Origin: Hyaloraphidium curvatum
Lineage: Eukaryota > Monoblepharomycota > Hyaloraphidiomycetes > Hyaloraphidiales > Hyaloraphidiaceae
Reading direction: 5' to 3'
DNA length: 64,000 nucleotides
Assembly (NCBI GenBank): GCA_025558095.1
Contig: JAIVFI010000027.1
Span: 434,001-498,000, forward strand
The position numbers were made by a program, and so were the translations under genes. A model generated the notes under the pieces. That model did not search any database. It worked only from the letters and a program-made list of their open reading frames with translations, and had not been told where the DNA came from. The stretch's first letter is position 1. Each line of letters starts with the position of its first letter. Positions 29,526-41,436 of the stretch are shown in pieces.

Positions 29526-30854
29526 TTACGATTCCATTCCGTCCCCGCCGCTGCCGGCCTCCACGGGCTTTCCCGAGCCCAGACCGGGGTGCGCCTGCTG
29601 TTCCGAGAAGTACGAGGCCGGGATGTGCTCCGTAAGGACGCGGAGGATGTCGGTGAGCGAGATGACGAAGGAAGGCTTGCCCGCTGGGTGAAGAACGCCC
29701 GTTCGGTCAGCAAATGCCCGCGCCACCCGGCAAAAATGGACCCACCCTCGTCAACGCCCCACACCCTGTGCCCGCCCGTGGCCACGCACAGCCCCCACAC
29801 CCTCTGCAGCGTCTCCCCGCCCCGCACCGTCCAGACGGGGAACCTGTCCCCCGCGTCGGGCCGCTCCAGCGCCGCCGCCTGCGCGATGGCGTGTATGAAG
29901 GGGAGCAGGGGCTGGGAGAGGAGGTGGATGTGGCTGGGCTGGCTGGACTGCCCGCGGCCGGTGGTGGGGGGGTGGAGCACGTGCTTGACTGTTGGACGAG
30001 GCAGGCTCGGTCAGAAAAGGCGTCCACGGGGAAAGGAGCCAACCCACCGTCGCTCATGCTGACGTTGCCCACGACCCTGCCCATCTCGACGACGGGCAAG
30101 GCCTGGACGTTGTGCTCGGCCATCATCTCGAGGGCGTCGAGCACCTTTTTCCGGGAGTCGATGAAGACGACGTGGTGGTGGCGGGTGAGGCCGAGCGAGG
30201 CGATCGGGGTCTTGAGGAGGGGAGCGAGGCTCTCGTAGGGGGGTTTGTGGTTCAGGAGGTACTTGAGGATGTGGCTGCGGGGCCACGGAACGCGTCAGTT
30301 GGGCCCCGGCGCTCCTTCGGCCGCTTGTACTGGCCCACCTCTGGGTGAGGACGCCGACGAGCCCGCCCGTGGCATCCCCTTTCCCGATGACTCCGACTCT
30401 CCGCATGCCGCCCCCGAGCGCGCCGACGACGGCGCCGAGCTCCTCGTCCTCGGTCACGGTTGCCCAGGGATTCGAGAGCGACGCGTCGGTGAGGGTCGCC
30501 ACGGGGGTCGGCAGCGAGGCCAGGTGCGAGGCCACGGTCTTTGAAATCGAAGTCGGCGACGTCGGCGTGGGCGGCGGCGTCGACGGCGGGGCCTTGACGA
30601 TCTGCACGATCCAGCTGACGAGGTCCGCGTAGTCGAAGGATCCCACCCAGCTCGCGGTGGCCGGGTCCCAGCTAACACGGGGGCCAGTCAGGGCGCGCCT
30701 TTCTGGCTGGAGAGCGCACGTACACGGGCACCGACGACACGCGGCTGCGGATGAGCATCTCGACGGCCTTCTCGACGGGGTCGTCCGCGAGCGCGACGAT
30801 GGGCCGCTGGCCGGCCACGATGTCGCCCACGCGCACGCGGAACCAGTCGGCCAT
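29526..30854 (-). CDS. Four-CBS-domain protein, AMPK-gamma or SDS23 type
   Basis: Exons 30854-30724, 30671-30339, 30274-30048, 29988-29746 and 29683-29526 give 363 residues; introns are 52, 64, 59 and 62 nt. Splicing restores CBS motifs: SSVPVWDPATASWVGSFD, LTQSHILKYLL, SMSDVKHVL and VWGVDEAGKPSFVISLTDIL. Four CBS motifs form two Bateman modules that bind adenine nucleotides. The paired layout fits AMPK gamma (SNF4) or the SDS23 phosphatase inhibitors; sequence does not decide between them. It probably senses energy charge and regulates a kinase or phosphatase in cytosol and nucleus. Confidence 0.88.
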
Positions 30855-31248
30855 CGCGGCGGACGCGGCGGTTCGCCGGCGGGCTGTAAGGGGTGTGGGC
30901 AGGGAGGGGATGTGCTTCTTAAAACCAGGCGTCCTGTCCCCAACAACCGTCGCGGACGGTGACCAATGGCCGGAGCACCGAATCGGCCAGCAAGACAAGA
31001 GTTCCTTCAGAAATGGATACAATGCTCCGTCGAATGCTGACCGCATTCGATCTCGTGTTCTCTCATCTGGAAGAAGGCCGATCTCGACGTTGCCGTGTCG
31101 TGAATCATCACTGCTACTCGCCAAGTGGAGCGGATCCATGTTCCCTCTAGCAATCGTTCAATGGAAATAGCGAAGTTACAGTTACGAGATCTTTCAAGAT
31201 TCGCACTTTTCGGCGTCCATCACCACATTTGCCCGTCGTCGCGAGAGA
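30855..31248. other. Intergenic, no gene seen
   Basis: This 394-bp spacer between two minus-strand genes should hold the promoter of the CBS gene and the 3' end of the hydrolase gene upstream of it. It is less GC-rich than the flanking coding DNA. No RNA gene or motif was recognised. Confidence 0.45.
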
Positions 31249-32106
31249 TCAGCAAAGCCACTCAACAAGGGCCGTGACCAGCGGGGAATCAGGGCTCGTC
31301 ATCTTCAGCGTCACGTTGAAGTGGTTGGTGCCCGGCATGTCAATCTTCCGGACCGAGCCCCCGCTCTGTTGCCAGAGCTCCCCGAGCTCGTCCGACTGCC
31401 GCTTGAATTCCTTCGTGTCCGTCTCGCCGTACGTGATGATCAGTCGCGCCCGCGAAGGTAAAAGGCGCAGCGGCGAAAGGTTTTCCACGTCAGACTCGGA
31501 GAGGTTGAGCCACTCTTGCGGCGCGCCGAGCCTGATGGGCTCGAGGTCAAATATGCCGCTGATGTGCAGCGCGGTCCCGACGACGCCTTCGGGAAGACCA
31601 AACTCGGATTCCCAGCCCGAACATACGAGCATTCCACCAAGATGGCCCCCGGCCGAGTGCCCGATCACAGCCATGCGCGTTTTATCGAAACCGAGTTCGT
31701 CGGCGCGGCCGTAGAGAAAGGCAACGGCGGCGCGGCATCGCCGAACCATCTCGGCCAAAGGAACGCTCGGAGCAAGACCATAGGAAAGACTGGCGACAGA
31801 AACGCCGTGCGGAGCCAGGCCGAGGGCAGGATAGGAAAAGTAGTCCTTCGAGAGCCGCCTGAAGTAGCCTCCGTGAATCGTGATCGCGAGCGCCGACCCC
31901 GGGCCCGCCGAGAGAAAGTCCAGCACCTCCCCTTCGCCGGGTCCGTAGCGAACGTCGGCACGCGTGGGCAGCTCGGCTTTGGCCTTCGCGCTGAGGTCCC
32001 CGTACACCTGCATCGCCTCGCCCAGCTCCTCCGGCGTTACAGTCGTCGTCGGTGACACTTCGGCATCGAGGGTCGCCTGATCCAGGCCGCGCCAGACCGC
32101 AGCCAT
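31249..32106 (-). CDS. Kynurenine-formamidase-like hydrolase
   Basis: This intronless 285-residue frame starts with MAAVWRGLDQ. It is an alpha/beta hydrolase with oxyanion motif HGGYF, nucleophile motif GHSAGGH, a likely acid in YGETDTKEF and the catalytic His in GTNHFNV. HGGY and GHSAGGH are the signatures of arylformamidase (BNA7 type), which hydrolyses N-formylkynurenine in tryptophan degradation and NAD synthesis. General esterases of the same clan share these motifs, so substrate is inferred. It is divergent from the helicase-nuclease gene with 295 bp between starts. Confidence 0.85.
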   Translation of the reverse strand: MAAVWRGLDQATLDAEVSPTTTVTPEELGEAMQVYGDLSAKAKAELPTRADVRYGPGEGEVLDFLSAGPGSALAITIHGGYFRRLSKDYFSYPALGLAPHGVSVASLSYGLAPSVPLAEMVRRCRAAVAFLYGRADELGFDKTRMAVIGHSAGGHLGGMLVCSGWESEFGLPEGVVGTALHISGIFDLEPIRLGAPQEWLNLSESDVENLSPLRLLPSRARLIITYGETDTKEFKRQSDELGELWQQSGGSVRKIDMPGTNHFNVTLKMTSPDSPLVTALVEWLC

Positions 32107-32401
32107 CGTCTCGATGTGTTGCGGGAGACACGGAAGACCTCGTTAGTCGACGCGTCGCGAAACAAACCAATCTCGGTCTTTGATCTCGGTCCCTCCCGCG
32201 TTTACAGGGGCATCGAGCTCTTTTTGAACTTTGCTGAAAGCGCATCGCGTCTCGGAGAACGCGCTGCCGCGGTCGTGGAGCCTCGCACCCTCTTTCGTGA
32301 CCTCCGTCCCCTCGTCGAAGTTGGATCTTTGGTCACCTGCATTCGCAAAGGGTCGATGGTGCCGGGGATCCCGCAACGGACATCTGGCAGCGAGTGTTGC
32401 C

Positions 32402-35400
32402 ATGGAGGCGATGGCTAGGCTGCTGTCTCGGCCTTGTGCCGCGGTCCCGGCCTGCGAAGCGCATCTCCACCAACGGGTCGGGGTCCGCAGGTTTGCCACC
32501 GCAGCCAGGAGCCCCGTTCGGACGCCTGCGCCGCGCTTGTCGGCCGCCCAGCTCAAAGTAGTCGAACATCCGGCCTCGCATCGCGTCGTTTGGGCGGTTG
32601 CTGGAAGCGGAAAGACGGAGGTCCTCGTCAAGGCCGGCTTGCGTGCAGCTGCTGGAGGATCCAACGTGCTCGTACTGACAAAGATCTCGTCCGTGACGGA
32701 GGAGATCCGGAGCCGGCTGCGCCGCGACGCTCCGCATCTAAACTTTCAAAGGAAGGGCAAGTCGCACTGGATCGCTCGGAACGGAAAGTCGTCAGTCGAA
32801 GTGGCCAATTTTGATGCCGCGGTACACTACAGCCTCGCGGCTGGTGCGAATCAATGGGGTCTGGCCCGCTTCCGTGGAGACAGTTTCCGTCACAAGACGG
32901 AGCGGCTCCTATCCGCTGTGCTCGATGGGACTGGACCGCCGGCACCATTGCTGTGCGACGGCAGTCGAGCCGATCTACTGCTTGTGGACGAAGCACAGGA
33001 CCTGGAGCCGCCGCAGGTTGCTTTGCTGGCCGCCTTTGCGGCCCAGAGCATGATCGCTGGCCATGATTTTAGGACGGTGCTGGTCGGGGATCCGCTGCAG
33101 ACTGTCTTTGACCGCTCCATCGTCGAGATCCCGGAAAGCGATGGTTTTCAACACGGGCTCGTGCCACGGCCCGGGAACAGGCCGCAGGTCATTCAGCCCC
33201 GCGGACTGCACGCGCTGGACGCCTGGACCAAGTCACTGGAGAAGCTGGGATCCTCCGCGACCCGGTTCGACTTGAATGTGTGCCATCGGTGTCCGGACAC
33301 CCATCTGAAGCTGGTGAACGCGGTGATGAAGCCGATACAGACCCTGTATGGGGCTGCTGCCCTTGAGCCCGGGCCGAAGCAGCGACGGGCGGATCCAGAC
33401 ACGATGCCGTTCTTTTTTGTTCACCCCGTCGCCAGGGACAACACTACCTCTCACATCGTGGCGGCACAGGCTGTTGCCATCATCGCGTCTCTCATGGATC
33501 ATGACCCGTCGCTCCAGCCAGAACATATCGCTGTCCTTGCGACGACGACGAACGCCAACGCGGCCTTTTCGCAGCTTCAGCCCCTTCTGTCGCGACTCTA
33601 CGAGCAGCGTGGATTCCCGGTGGCCGATGCGGCCCTCCACTTTAGGACACGGGACGAAGTTGGGATCCTGGCCATCAATTGGGTGCGTTGGCTCCTTTGA
33701 GGAGACCTCTCTTCAATCTTGCTAACGACTTCACCCTCCAGGACGCAGCCGACGGCAGGACCCCGATGGTGTCCATACACGGCGAAAAGGGCAAGGAACA
33801 TCGCGCCGTTGTCCTCTTGGATGCCTCGGGCGGGGTTCTGCCCGCGCTACACCGTGCCGGGCGGGCGATCGCCCTTGTGGACGCCTCTCTGCTCAACGTC
33901 GGTCTCACGCGGTCTACCCGCTACCTTGCAATCGGGTACCGAGACGGCCACCCCTCGGCCTATCTCGCCTCGCACTTGCATCTGGACAGCGAGAGGCCCG
34001 ACGTTGCCGGATTCACCGTGGACGACGGTGTCAGCCTCCCGCACCGCGTTGCGTACTGCAGCTGGGCCTTGCCTTCGCATTCGCCCGAGCTGCATCGGAA
34101 GCTGGCAGCAGCGGTCTCGTCTGTGCCCGGGGCGCCGCGCCGCTTTACTCCTCCCGTCACCAAGAGCCCCATGCGGACAGATCATCCGATCAAGAACATC
34201 GTCACCGTGAGCATCGATGCTTCACAGGCCACAGAGTTTGGTGGGGCCGCGGAAAATCACTCGGTCGCGATTTTGCTCATTGGTTGTGATCCGCACAGAA
34301 CACCCGTCAAATCTGGTTCCTGGTTGGTCTCCTGGCGCTCCGGGACGGGACCCTGGAAGCGCGCTTGCTCCCACATTCGAACGCGCCTTCCCCTTCGACC
34401 AGCATCTGGCTTTGGCAAAAGCTCTGCAGTCTCAAGATGCGAGCTCAGGCGATCCGGACACCGACGGGGCGCAATTCCCCCCAGACGGCCCATCTTCTGT
34501 TCCTGTGCGCGAGGTTCGCTTCGGCCAGCCATTTGCGCTTTTCCGGGACCAAGAGTCTCGCACGCGCCATGCGGAGCTTGCGCCCGTGACGGGCAGCCTG
34601 GCAGAGCTCCTTTTCGAGCGCATCGTCAAGCACGATCGGCGGTCTTCTCGGCGTGATGATAAGGACCAGCAGGAGCTGGCACCGGAAAGCACTCTTGCGG
34701 CGTCCTACTCGTATCTCCTGGAAACCAAGAGCCACTGCTACTCGGACGACGACACGCTGCTCAATCTTGCTGCAGACGCACAGCTCAATCGGTTGGCGCT
34801 CGTCGCGAACCAGAAGCTGGATCGGCGAAAGTCAGCCGGCTCCGCCCGTGCGCGTTGGCTGGAAGCACTGGAGTCGGCCGAGGCACGCGTTCGCGACATG
34901 TTCCATGTTAGAGGCGCTGGGAGAAGGCCTCCCAGCGACGAAGCTCGTAGGCAGAACTTGCTTGCCTCGCTCAAGAGGCTCCGTGAGCACGGCTCTGCGG
35001 CAGGATCGCGGAAGGCTTCGTCTCGGGTGCCCTATCTTTTGCCTTCTTTGGTGAAGCAGGAGAGGTTCCGCACGGCTCTGACTAGCTACCTGTCGCCGGA
35101 CACGCCGACGCGGGACCTGCGGCCAGATCATCTGTGGTCGCTTGCACTCGGAATCGCCATGCTGCACGGCGAAGTTCGGCGTCCCCAGTTGCTGCGATAC
35201 TGGGGCGCCGGCCCCAAGGGCAAAGGTCGCGGGGCTTCGTCGGACGCGCACACTCCGGTGAGGCCAGAGGCTTACACGCAGCTTCTCGCCAATGTGGAGG
35301 GAATGGCGGCGCTGCTGGCGCGGGAACATCACCGAACAAATGGGGACCTGGGCTTGCGGAAGAATCGGCGCGGGAAGAGCAAAGACAAGCTGCCCGTCGT

Positions 35401-36037
35401 GCTGTCGTTCGAAGACGAGCACAGCTTGAGCTACAGGTGCGCCGAGCTGGACGGAGCTTTCGTCGGCGTCGGTGCGCGCTCGGACGTGATCGTCGAGGAC
35501 CACGCGGCAGCAGCACTTGCCGGATCAGGGCCATCCTTGGCGAAACCTGTTGCCGGACCGGCCCCGCTTCGTCGGTTGATCGAAATCAAGTGCCCCGCCG
35601 TTCCTTCGACGGAGATTGAGGGCCGTTTGGCGACTTGCTCGAACGTTTGGTGGAACCAGGCTCTCCTCTATGCGGTGCTTTCCAAGAGGCCGATCCACGC
35701 CGTATCCGTGGCGGACGTGGCCGCCGGTGTTCTGTACACGGCCCCGGTGGTGCTGACGGCAGACCAGCGGGTCGCTGCTTTGCGGAGAGTCTTTGAAGCT
35801 TTCAGATTCCCCGCGGTGGCCTCTGACACCCTTTCGGGACTGCTCCGGTCGCGGATTGAGGCCGGGGAAGAGGACGACCGGGCTCCGGTCGCCGAGGCGG
35901 GGCAAATGCGGCCAATCGAGGTACCTGCTGCCAGTATTGTGAACGTGGTGCCGAAGGGCTTACCGAAGCTGTCGGGCATGGGGCCTGGACGTGGGTGGAT
36001 GCTCGTGGAGGAGCTGGGACTCGGGCGCGCGGGCTAG
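32402..36037 (+). CDS. UvrD-type helicase fused to RecB-type nuclease, probably mitochondrial
   Basis: Exons 32402-33682, 33742-34240 and 34299-36037 give 1172 residues; introns are 59 and 58 nt and both joins keep frame. The N terminus (MARLLSRPC...VGVRRFATAARS) is Arg-rich, lacks acids and looks like a mitochondrial presequence. SF1A helicase motifs follow: Q motif (SAAQLKVV), Walker A AVAGSGKTEV near 65, DEAQD near 194, VGDPLQTVF, motif V VSIHGEKGKEHRAVVLL near 436 and motif VI GLTRSTRYL near 480. The C-terminal half holds a PD-(D/E)XK nuclease: ARSDVIVED near 985, LIEIKCP near 1020 and the QxxxY motif NQALLYA near 1045. A RecB/AddA-like single-chain helicase-nuclease for DNA end processing, possibly of mitochondrial DNA, is inferred. 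Confidence 0.87.
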
Positions 36038-36114
36038 ATGGTTGGCATTGTCAGTCTCGTTGGCATGAACCACAGTATAACAAGTGAAGCAATTTTGCAA
36101 TTTTGCAATGATCA

Positions 36115-39100
36115 TCACATTCCGTGACCGTCAATGAGCATCTTCCAGCCCCGGATGTTGAGAGAGGTGGCGGACTCGGTGGGAGGAACGAGAGCGCGGT
36201 ATGCCACCACGTTCTCGTCGATGGTGTTGGCAGCGAGCACGTTGATGGTGATCGGCTGGCGCGTCTGGCCGTCGCGATCCACGCGGTTGGCGGCCTGCGC
36301 CGCGATCGCGGCCGCCAGAGGAGGCTCCATGAGGTAGACCAGGTTGCAACACGTGAGCGTGAGTCCAGCCACGACGCGCTCGCGCATCGGCATGAGGAGC
36401 ACCCGCACGTTCCCATCGTGGCGGATGCTCTGCAAGGCAACCGCCGCAGCGTGACCGGATCCGTACAGGACTGATTGAATGCCCATCAGCTCGAGCGCAT
36501 CCTTCATGTCCGCGAGCACCTCGGGGAAGTGACTGAAGACGATGGCCTGTAGGGCGCATGAGCTGCAGAGAAAGCTCTTCAGCGATCGATCGCACCTTGG
36601 CCGAGGCATCCGCGTTGAACCTGGATGCCATGTCGCGGACCGTTCCGAGGATCTTGCTCCCGAACCTGACCACGAGCTCGTCGTCTTCCTCGGGAGCGTT
36701 GCCGTGGACGGACCCCAGGCCTTCGAGCGCCTCGTCGTGGATGAGGATCGCAGCCCGGTCTTTGCCGGCCGGGGCACGGCACAGCGGGCACTTTTTCTGC
36801 TCTCCTTGCTCCTTGAGGCACTTGACGTAGCACGGTGCGCAGTTGCGGGCGTTGAGGCAGCAGAAAGTGACGACCATGGCATCACTTTCGGTTTGGCAGT
36901 CGTCGCACTTTTCGGGCACCTCGATCCCGTTCTTCTTGACTTCCGTGAGACGGCCGGACCTGGCGTAGGGAACAGCATTCTCGAGAATGTTGGCTTCCGT
37001 CATGCTGCGACGAACAGCATGAGACATAGTCACAGTTAGGCGCGCAACTCAACGTACGTCTGAAAGATGTCGTCCTCCGGTATGCGGATGCGCGGGCGTC
37101 CTGCTGCGGTAACCGAGACTGCCACGAGTCCGATTAGCCAAGTCGACATGGTATCGAGCAGTTCACTCACGCGACGCATGTTTCTTTAGATCCTGGACAG
37201 CGTTCCTCACGGTCATGCCCGGCTTTCGAGGAAGCCTCGTGGCCCCGTTCGCCTTTGCCTCGGCACGGGCCAAGAACTCGCTGAGGGCCCTCCGAAGGCG
37301 GTCGTAGCACCACCGCTCGCGGGCCCTGAGCTCAATCATCAGATTCTCCGAGGCCATCGGGGGCGTCGCGAGCTCGGCCTTGACGTCGTCCTTGGTGTAC
37401 CGGCGCATGATCTTGGAAAGCAGGCCGCGCACGCGCTCGAGGCCCTCGTCGTCTCCCTCGCCCGCCTTCCTGAACCGCTGCAGGATGCAATCGTTGAACA
37501 CCGTGCCGTCCATGAACGGGTGCAGTCCGAGGAAGGTACAGTAACCCAGGAGGTCCGCGACCCCCGTTACCAGGGGCGTGCCGGTCACGATCCACGAGCT
37601 CCAGCTGCCGATGCCCTGGATCCTGAGGGTGGTGGCGCTCTCCTTGCGGACTTCGTGCGCCTCGTCGGTCACAAGCCTCAGGAACTGCACGGAACACAGC
37701 TCGGCCGAGTCGGTGTTCTTGAACTGCGCCACGACAACGTCGTACGTGGCGAGCTCCTGTAGGTACTTCTTCTTGTGTTCGATCGTCCACGCCTTGCCAA
37801 TCGCGGTGATCTTCTTGTCGTGGCGCTTGACGCGGAGCTGCGGCGCGTGTTTGGCAAATTCGCCGAGCCACTGGTCCAGCAGCTGCTCGTTGGGCACGAC
37901 CACGAGCGTCGTCTTCACCGCAGGGACGTAGCTCGCATCCGAGAGCCGGTCCAAGTCGATCTTCCGGTCCTCGCAGTCCGGGTTCGAGAGGATCAGGGCG
38001 ATGACGAGCAGCGTCTTGCCGAGCCCCATCTCGTCCGCCAGGATGCCGCCCCTCTCGGGCCTGAAGGCCGTAAACCGCTTGGTCGTGACGGTGCCCGTGA
38101 CCTCGTGGATGTACAGCGTGGTCTCGCCCTCGGGCATGGGCACGGCCGCCTTGTCCGAGTGCAGGCCCGCTGCCCACTTGGCGTTCGACACGTTGAGCGG
38201 GAGCCACGCCGGGTGCAGCACGTCCGCGTCCGGGTGGTTGTCGTAGTCCTCCATGTCGACCATCCACTTGAGCGTCTTGAGCTGGTGCGGCCGCAGCTTG
38301 GTCGACGGCACCAGACCTGCCGGCTGGGAGGCCTGGGGCGAATCCGCGGGGGGCAGGACGGACTCGAGGATGTTGAACTTGTCCCGAGAGAGCTGCCACC
38401 TCTTGTGCGGATCGGCTTCCTTGGCGAGGATGTTCTCGAGCTTGGCGGACTTGCGGAACGGCGTCGAGGTGTAGTATGCGTCGGCCTCGTCTCCGGCGGC
38501 AAGGGACCCGAAGGGATCGTTGTGCAGGATTTCCTCCGCGAGGACGAGCATTTGCTGCAACGCGACGAGGACGTCAGTGATTTGCGGCGAAGCTGATGCA
38601 GGATCGACCCACGTGCTCGCCGTCAGGGACCATCTTGAGCGTGAGGTTGCCATCGTCCTCTTTATCGTCGCCGTAAATGAACGCCTTCTCCGTGACCACG
38701 ACCCCAACATCGAGCACCAGGTCGCCGTCCAGGGTCCTCAGCACCCCCGCGAGTCTGACGTACCCCGCCTCGTGACGCGCACGCAGGGTCTGCCCCACGT
38801 TGTGGCCCTCCAGCCTGTCCACGGAGCACCTGGCTAGGGCCTCGGAGTCCGTGTCGAGCAGCTGGTACGCCGACGGCTTCCCGTCCGTCTGGGGGGCGCG
38901 CACGACGACGAGCTCCCAGACCCGCTGGGAAGTGCGGCGGACGGCCGGCGGGAGGTGCCAGGCGAGCGAGACGGGCAGGGACTTTGTTTTCGCCGTGGGC
39001 TTGTCGTTCCCTTTGCGGTCCGCGAGGCCGAGATCCTTGAGGAGGTCCCAGTCCACCCTGAAAAGGAACGTCAGCACCGGCGTGCGAGAAAGTGCGAAGA

Positions 39101-39944
39101 AACCTACTGGGCGCCGGCGGCAGCGTCGGAAAGGTTGAACCTCATCCAGCCGAGCGGAACGCTCATGGAACCCTTGGGAACCCGACCCTTGATGGTCTTT
39201 CCCGGTTCTTCGGATTCGAATGGGTCCGGGGGAGGCGCCGCGGCACGGGTGCGCCTGGTCGACGAGGGTGCCGCGGAAATGGGTGCGGCGCGGCGGCGCT
39301 TGGCGGGGCTCCCGTCGCCGGGGCCGGAATCGGTGGGGACCGAGCGCTGGGAAGGCGTGAGCTTGTCTTCTGGTCCAGGCGAGGAGACGGTGTCCCACCT
39401 TGGCGCCGATCTTGGCGGGCGGCGAGCTGCTTACCGCTGCAGGCGGACCCGCAGCAGGCGCAGCGGGCTCCTGCCGAGCGGGACTCGGAGCAATCGGGGC
39501 CGCCATCTCGAAGTCGGGGACATCGGGCGCTTCCCCGTTGACGAGCGGCTCCTCGGGGCCCGACGCGACCGGCTGCTGCAGCGCCTCGGGCGCCGGGAGG
39601 GTCGGCTGCCGCTGCTGCTCCGGCTGCCCCGCGCCCTGCATGCGCTCGCCCCGCAGGAACGCCCCGAGGCGGGCCTGGACGGCGTCCCATCCCCCCTGCG
39701 CCGGCGCATCCCGCGTCCCCGTCCCGAGCCACCACTGGAGCACGTCCTCGCGCAGCTCCTGCTCATCCGCGGGGCCCTCGCTCTGCGCGGCCAGCAGGAA
39801 GCCCTTGATCTTCCCGCGCAGCTCGGCCCACTGCGGGAGGAGCGGGGGAGCGCCGGCAAAGAGCGGGAGGACCGCGGAGCAGTACGCGGCCATCCCGGCC
39901 ACCGCGGGGCCGCGGTCGGCCGCATGGAATGCGACGTGGTCCAT
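36115..39944 (-). CDS. SNF2-family ATPase with RING finger (Rad5/HLTF/SHPRH-like)
   Basis: Seven exons (39944-39435, 39361-39108, 39057-38613, 38554-37171, 37100-37058, 37004-36596, 36546-36115) give 1158 residues. The N-terminal 170 residues and a Pro/Ser linker are followed by a globular region and the SNF2 core: motif I ADEMGLGKT near 575 and the DEAH box in TDEAHEVRK near 703. A C3HC4-like RING (CDDCQ...CCLNARNCAPC...CPLCRAP, about 907-955) interrupts the ATPase as in Rad5. The helicase C lobe has IVFSHFPEVL and NRVDRDGQTR. Such proteins remodel DNA or forks and act as ubiquitin ligases. The 49-nt intron 36547-36595 is the least certain; reading through would break the frame. A 43-nt mini-exon encodes RPRIRIPEDDIFQ. 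Confidence 0.87.
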
Positions 39945-40226
39945 GGCGCTCAGAGTCGGGAGCGCATCGGGAGTGTACGACGAGAGGTGCGCTGGCGATT
40001 TGAGAGGGCGACTCGTCGTTGCCGCGTTGAGAGGCGCTCCCGACCAGTTCGGCTCCCCACATGCGGGTCGTCCAAAGACCCGATAACAACGATGGATAGC
40101 GGAATGAATTGGAAAGAGAAGTTTGGGCAGATTATCATCGGGGCCCTATTCGCTCGCCCCGACTACCTTTGCGGACGGCTTCAGCATCGGAAGACCGGCT
40201 AGTCCGTCAGCAACGCTCCCGACCAT

Positions 40227-41030
40227 TCAGATCTGCTTGTCCGACCCGCCGAACGCCGCCGGCATGTCGACAAACTTGGGCAATCCGTCGTTGATGTCCT
40301 TGGGGTTGAGGTAGGGCGCGGCATTCTCGCAATAGATGTGCTGCATCCTGTCAAGAGGGGATCCATACTTTGGCGCGGCGTGGTCACCCACCATCGACGG
40401 CTTGAACCAGCTGGCACCGTTGTCCTCGCAGGTGATCGGGTAGCTGCGTTGCAGGTCCGCAGACATCAGCATCTCGACCACGCACGCCGGAAGCAGGTCC
40501 CGACACCCACACCGAGCGCAGCGGGGCGTTGTTCTTGGGCTTGGAGCTTATCCTCGTGTGGCACTTGGAGCACGAGATGCGGATCGCCCCGGCCTCCATG
40601 TCCGTGACCTTCATCTCCGAGGTCGGCCCCTCGATCTTGACGTTGTCCGCCGGGAACAGGCCGATGGCCGCGAAGGTGGCCGAGTTGGCCTTGCAGCACG
40701 AGGTGCAGTGGCTGCCGTGCGGCACGAGGTGTCAGAACCGAGGCAAGTCGGGGAAACAGCCGGCCCGCCGGCGTCGGGCCAAGGGCGGTGCGGGGGGCCC
40801 ACCAGTAGAGGCAGGCGGCCGGAGCGCCCTCGGCGGTCAAAGTCACGCTATGGGAGCGCGATTGAACGCCGACATCGGCACGGCGCGGCATTCCGAGGTT
40901 CCGGGAGACGGTTTCCGAGACGGTCGACCGAGGGGTGCAGCGGCGGGTCCGGATCGTCAGTCCCGCCGCAATGCGGGCCGGGTGGTCGGCCGACCCACGC
41001 TTTGCACGGGCAGGTGGCGACGACGGTCAT
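40227..41030 (-). CDS. GFA/CENP-V-fold zinc protein
   Basis: Exons 41030-40999 (32 nt), 40847-40803 (45 nt), 40711-40513 and 40472-40227 give 173 residues. Introns are 151, 91 and 40 nt. Splicing assembles the zinc ligands of the glutathione-dependent formaldehyde-activating (GFA, DUF636) fold: CPCKA from exon 1, LYCHCTSCCK across intron 2, and ISCSKCHT in exon 3. The C-terminal part, with NGASWFKPSM and HIYCENAAPYL, matches the family pattern. The exact activity is unknown; bacterial relatives bind glutathione adducts. The last 40-nt intron is short and rests on frame and AG position only. Confidence 0.82.
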
Positions 41031-41436
41031 GGCGGCTGCGGTGGTGCGGCAACGGGGAAGAGTGTTCGGGGTTCTCGCGCGGCCCGACGCCGAGCCGCCG
41101 ACGCCTTGGGATTCGACGGCTCGCGCCCGCACATATTGTTTGAACGGGAACTCCATTCCCGCACTTTCGAGCATCAAAAGACTCCTGTAGCAACGGTGTA
41201 TTGGATGACGGCTCCGAAATCAGTGCAAGGGGTGCCTCAAACGAGCCTGGACACCGTGGAGGCACGACTTCACCTCGAGACCACCATTATACGAGCGGGA
41301 ACTCCGTCCCCGCGCGCTTGAGCTTCAGTGCAACGCTGCAAGGAAGATTGGATGGATGGAAAGGTCGGAATCCGTGCAGGGAACGCCTCGCTGGCCAGGT
41401 CAATCAACCGCATCAACCAAATTCCTCCACACGAAA
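41031..41436. other. Divergent promoter region with repeat copies
   Basis: This 406-bp region between the GFA gene and the AKTIP-like gene holds two copies of the hairpin repeat (41143-41163 and 41294-41314). In the first, CGGGAA and TTCCCG are perfect inverted arms around CTCCA. Confidence 0.5.
41143..41394 (+). repeat. Short dispersed repeat, two copies
   Basis: Copies at 41143-41163 (CGGGAACTCCATTCCCG) and 41294-41314 (GCGGGAACTCCGTCCCCGC) match the copies at 26967 and 27121. The second continues with GAGCTTCAG, GCAACGCTG and AATCCGTGCAGG, in the same order as the 26967 copy. Confidence 0.5.
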
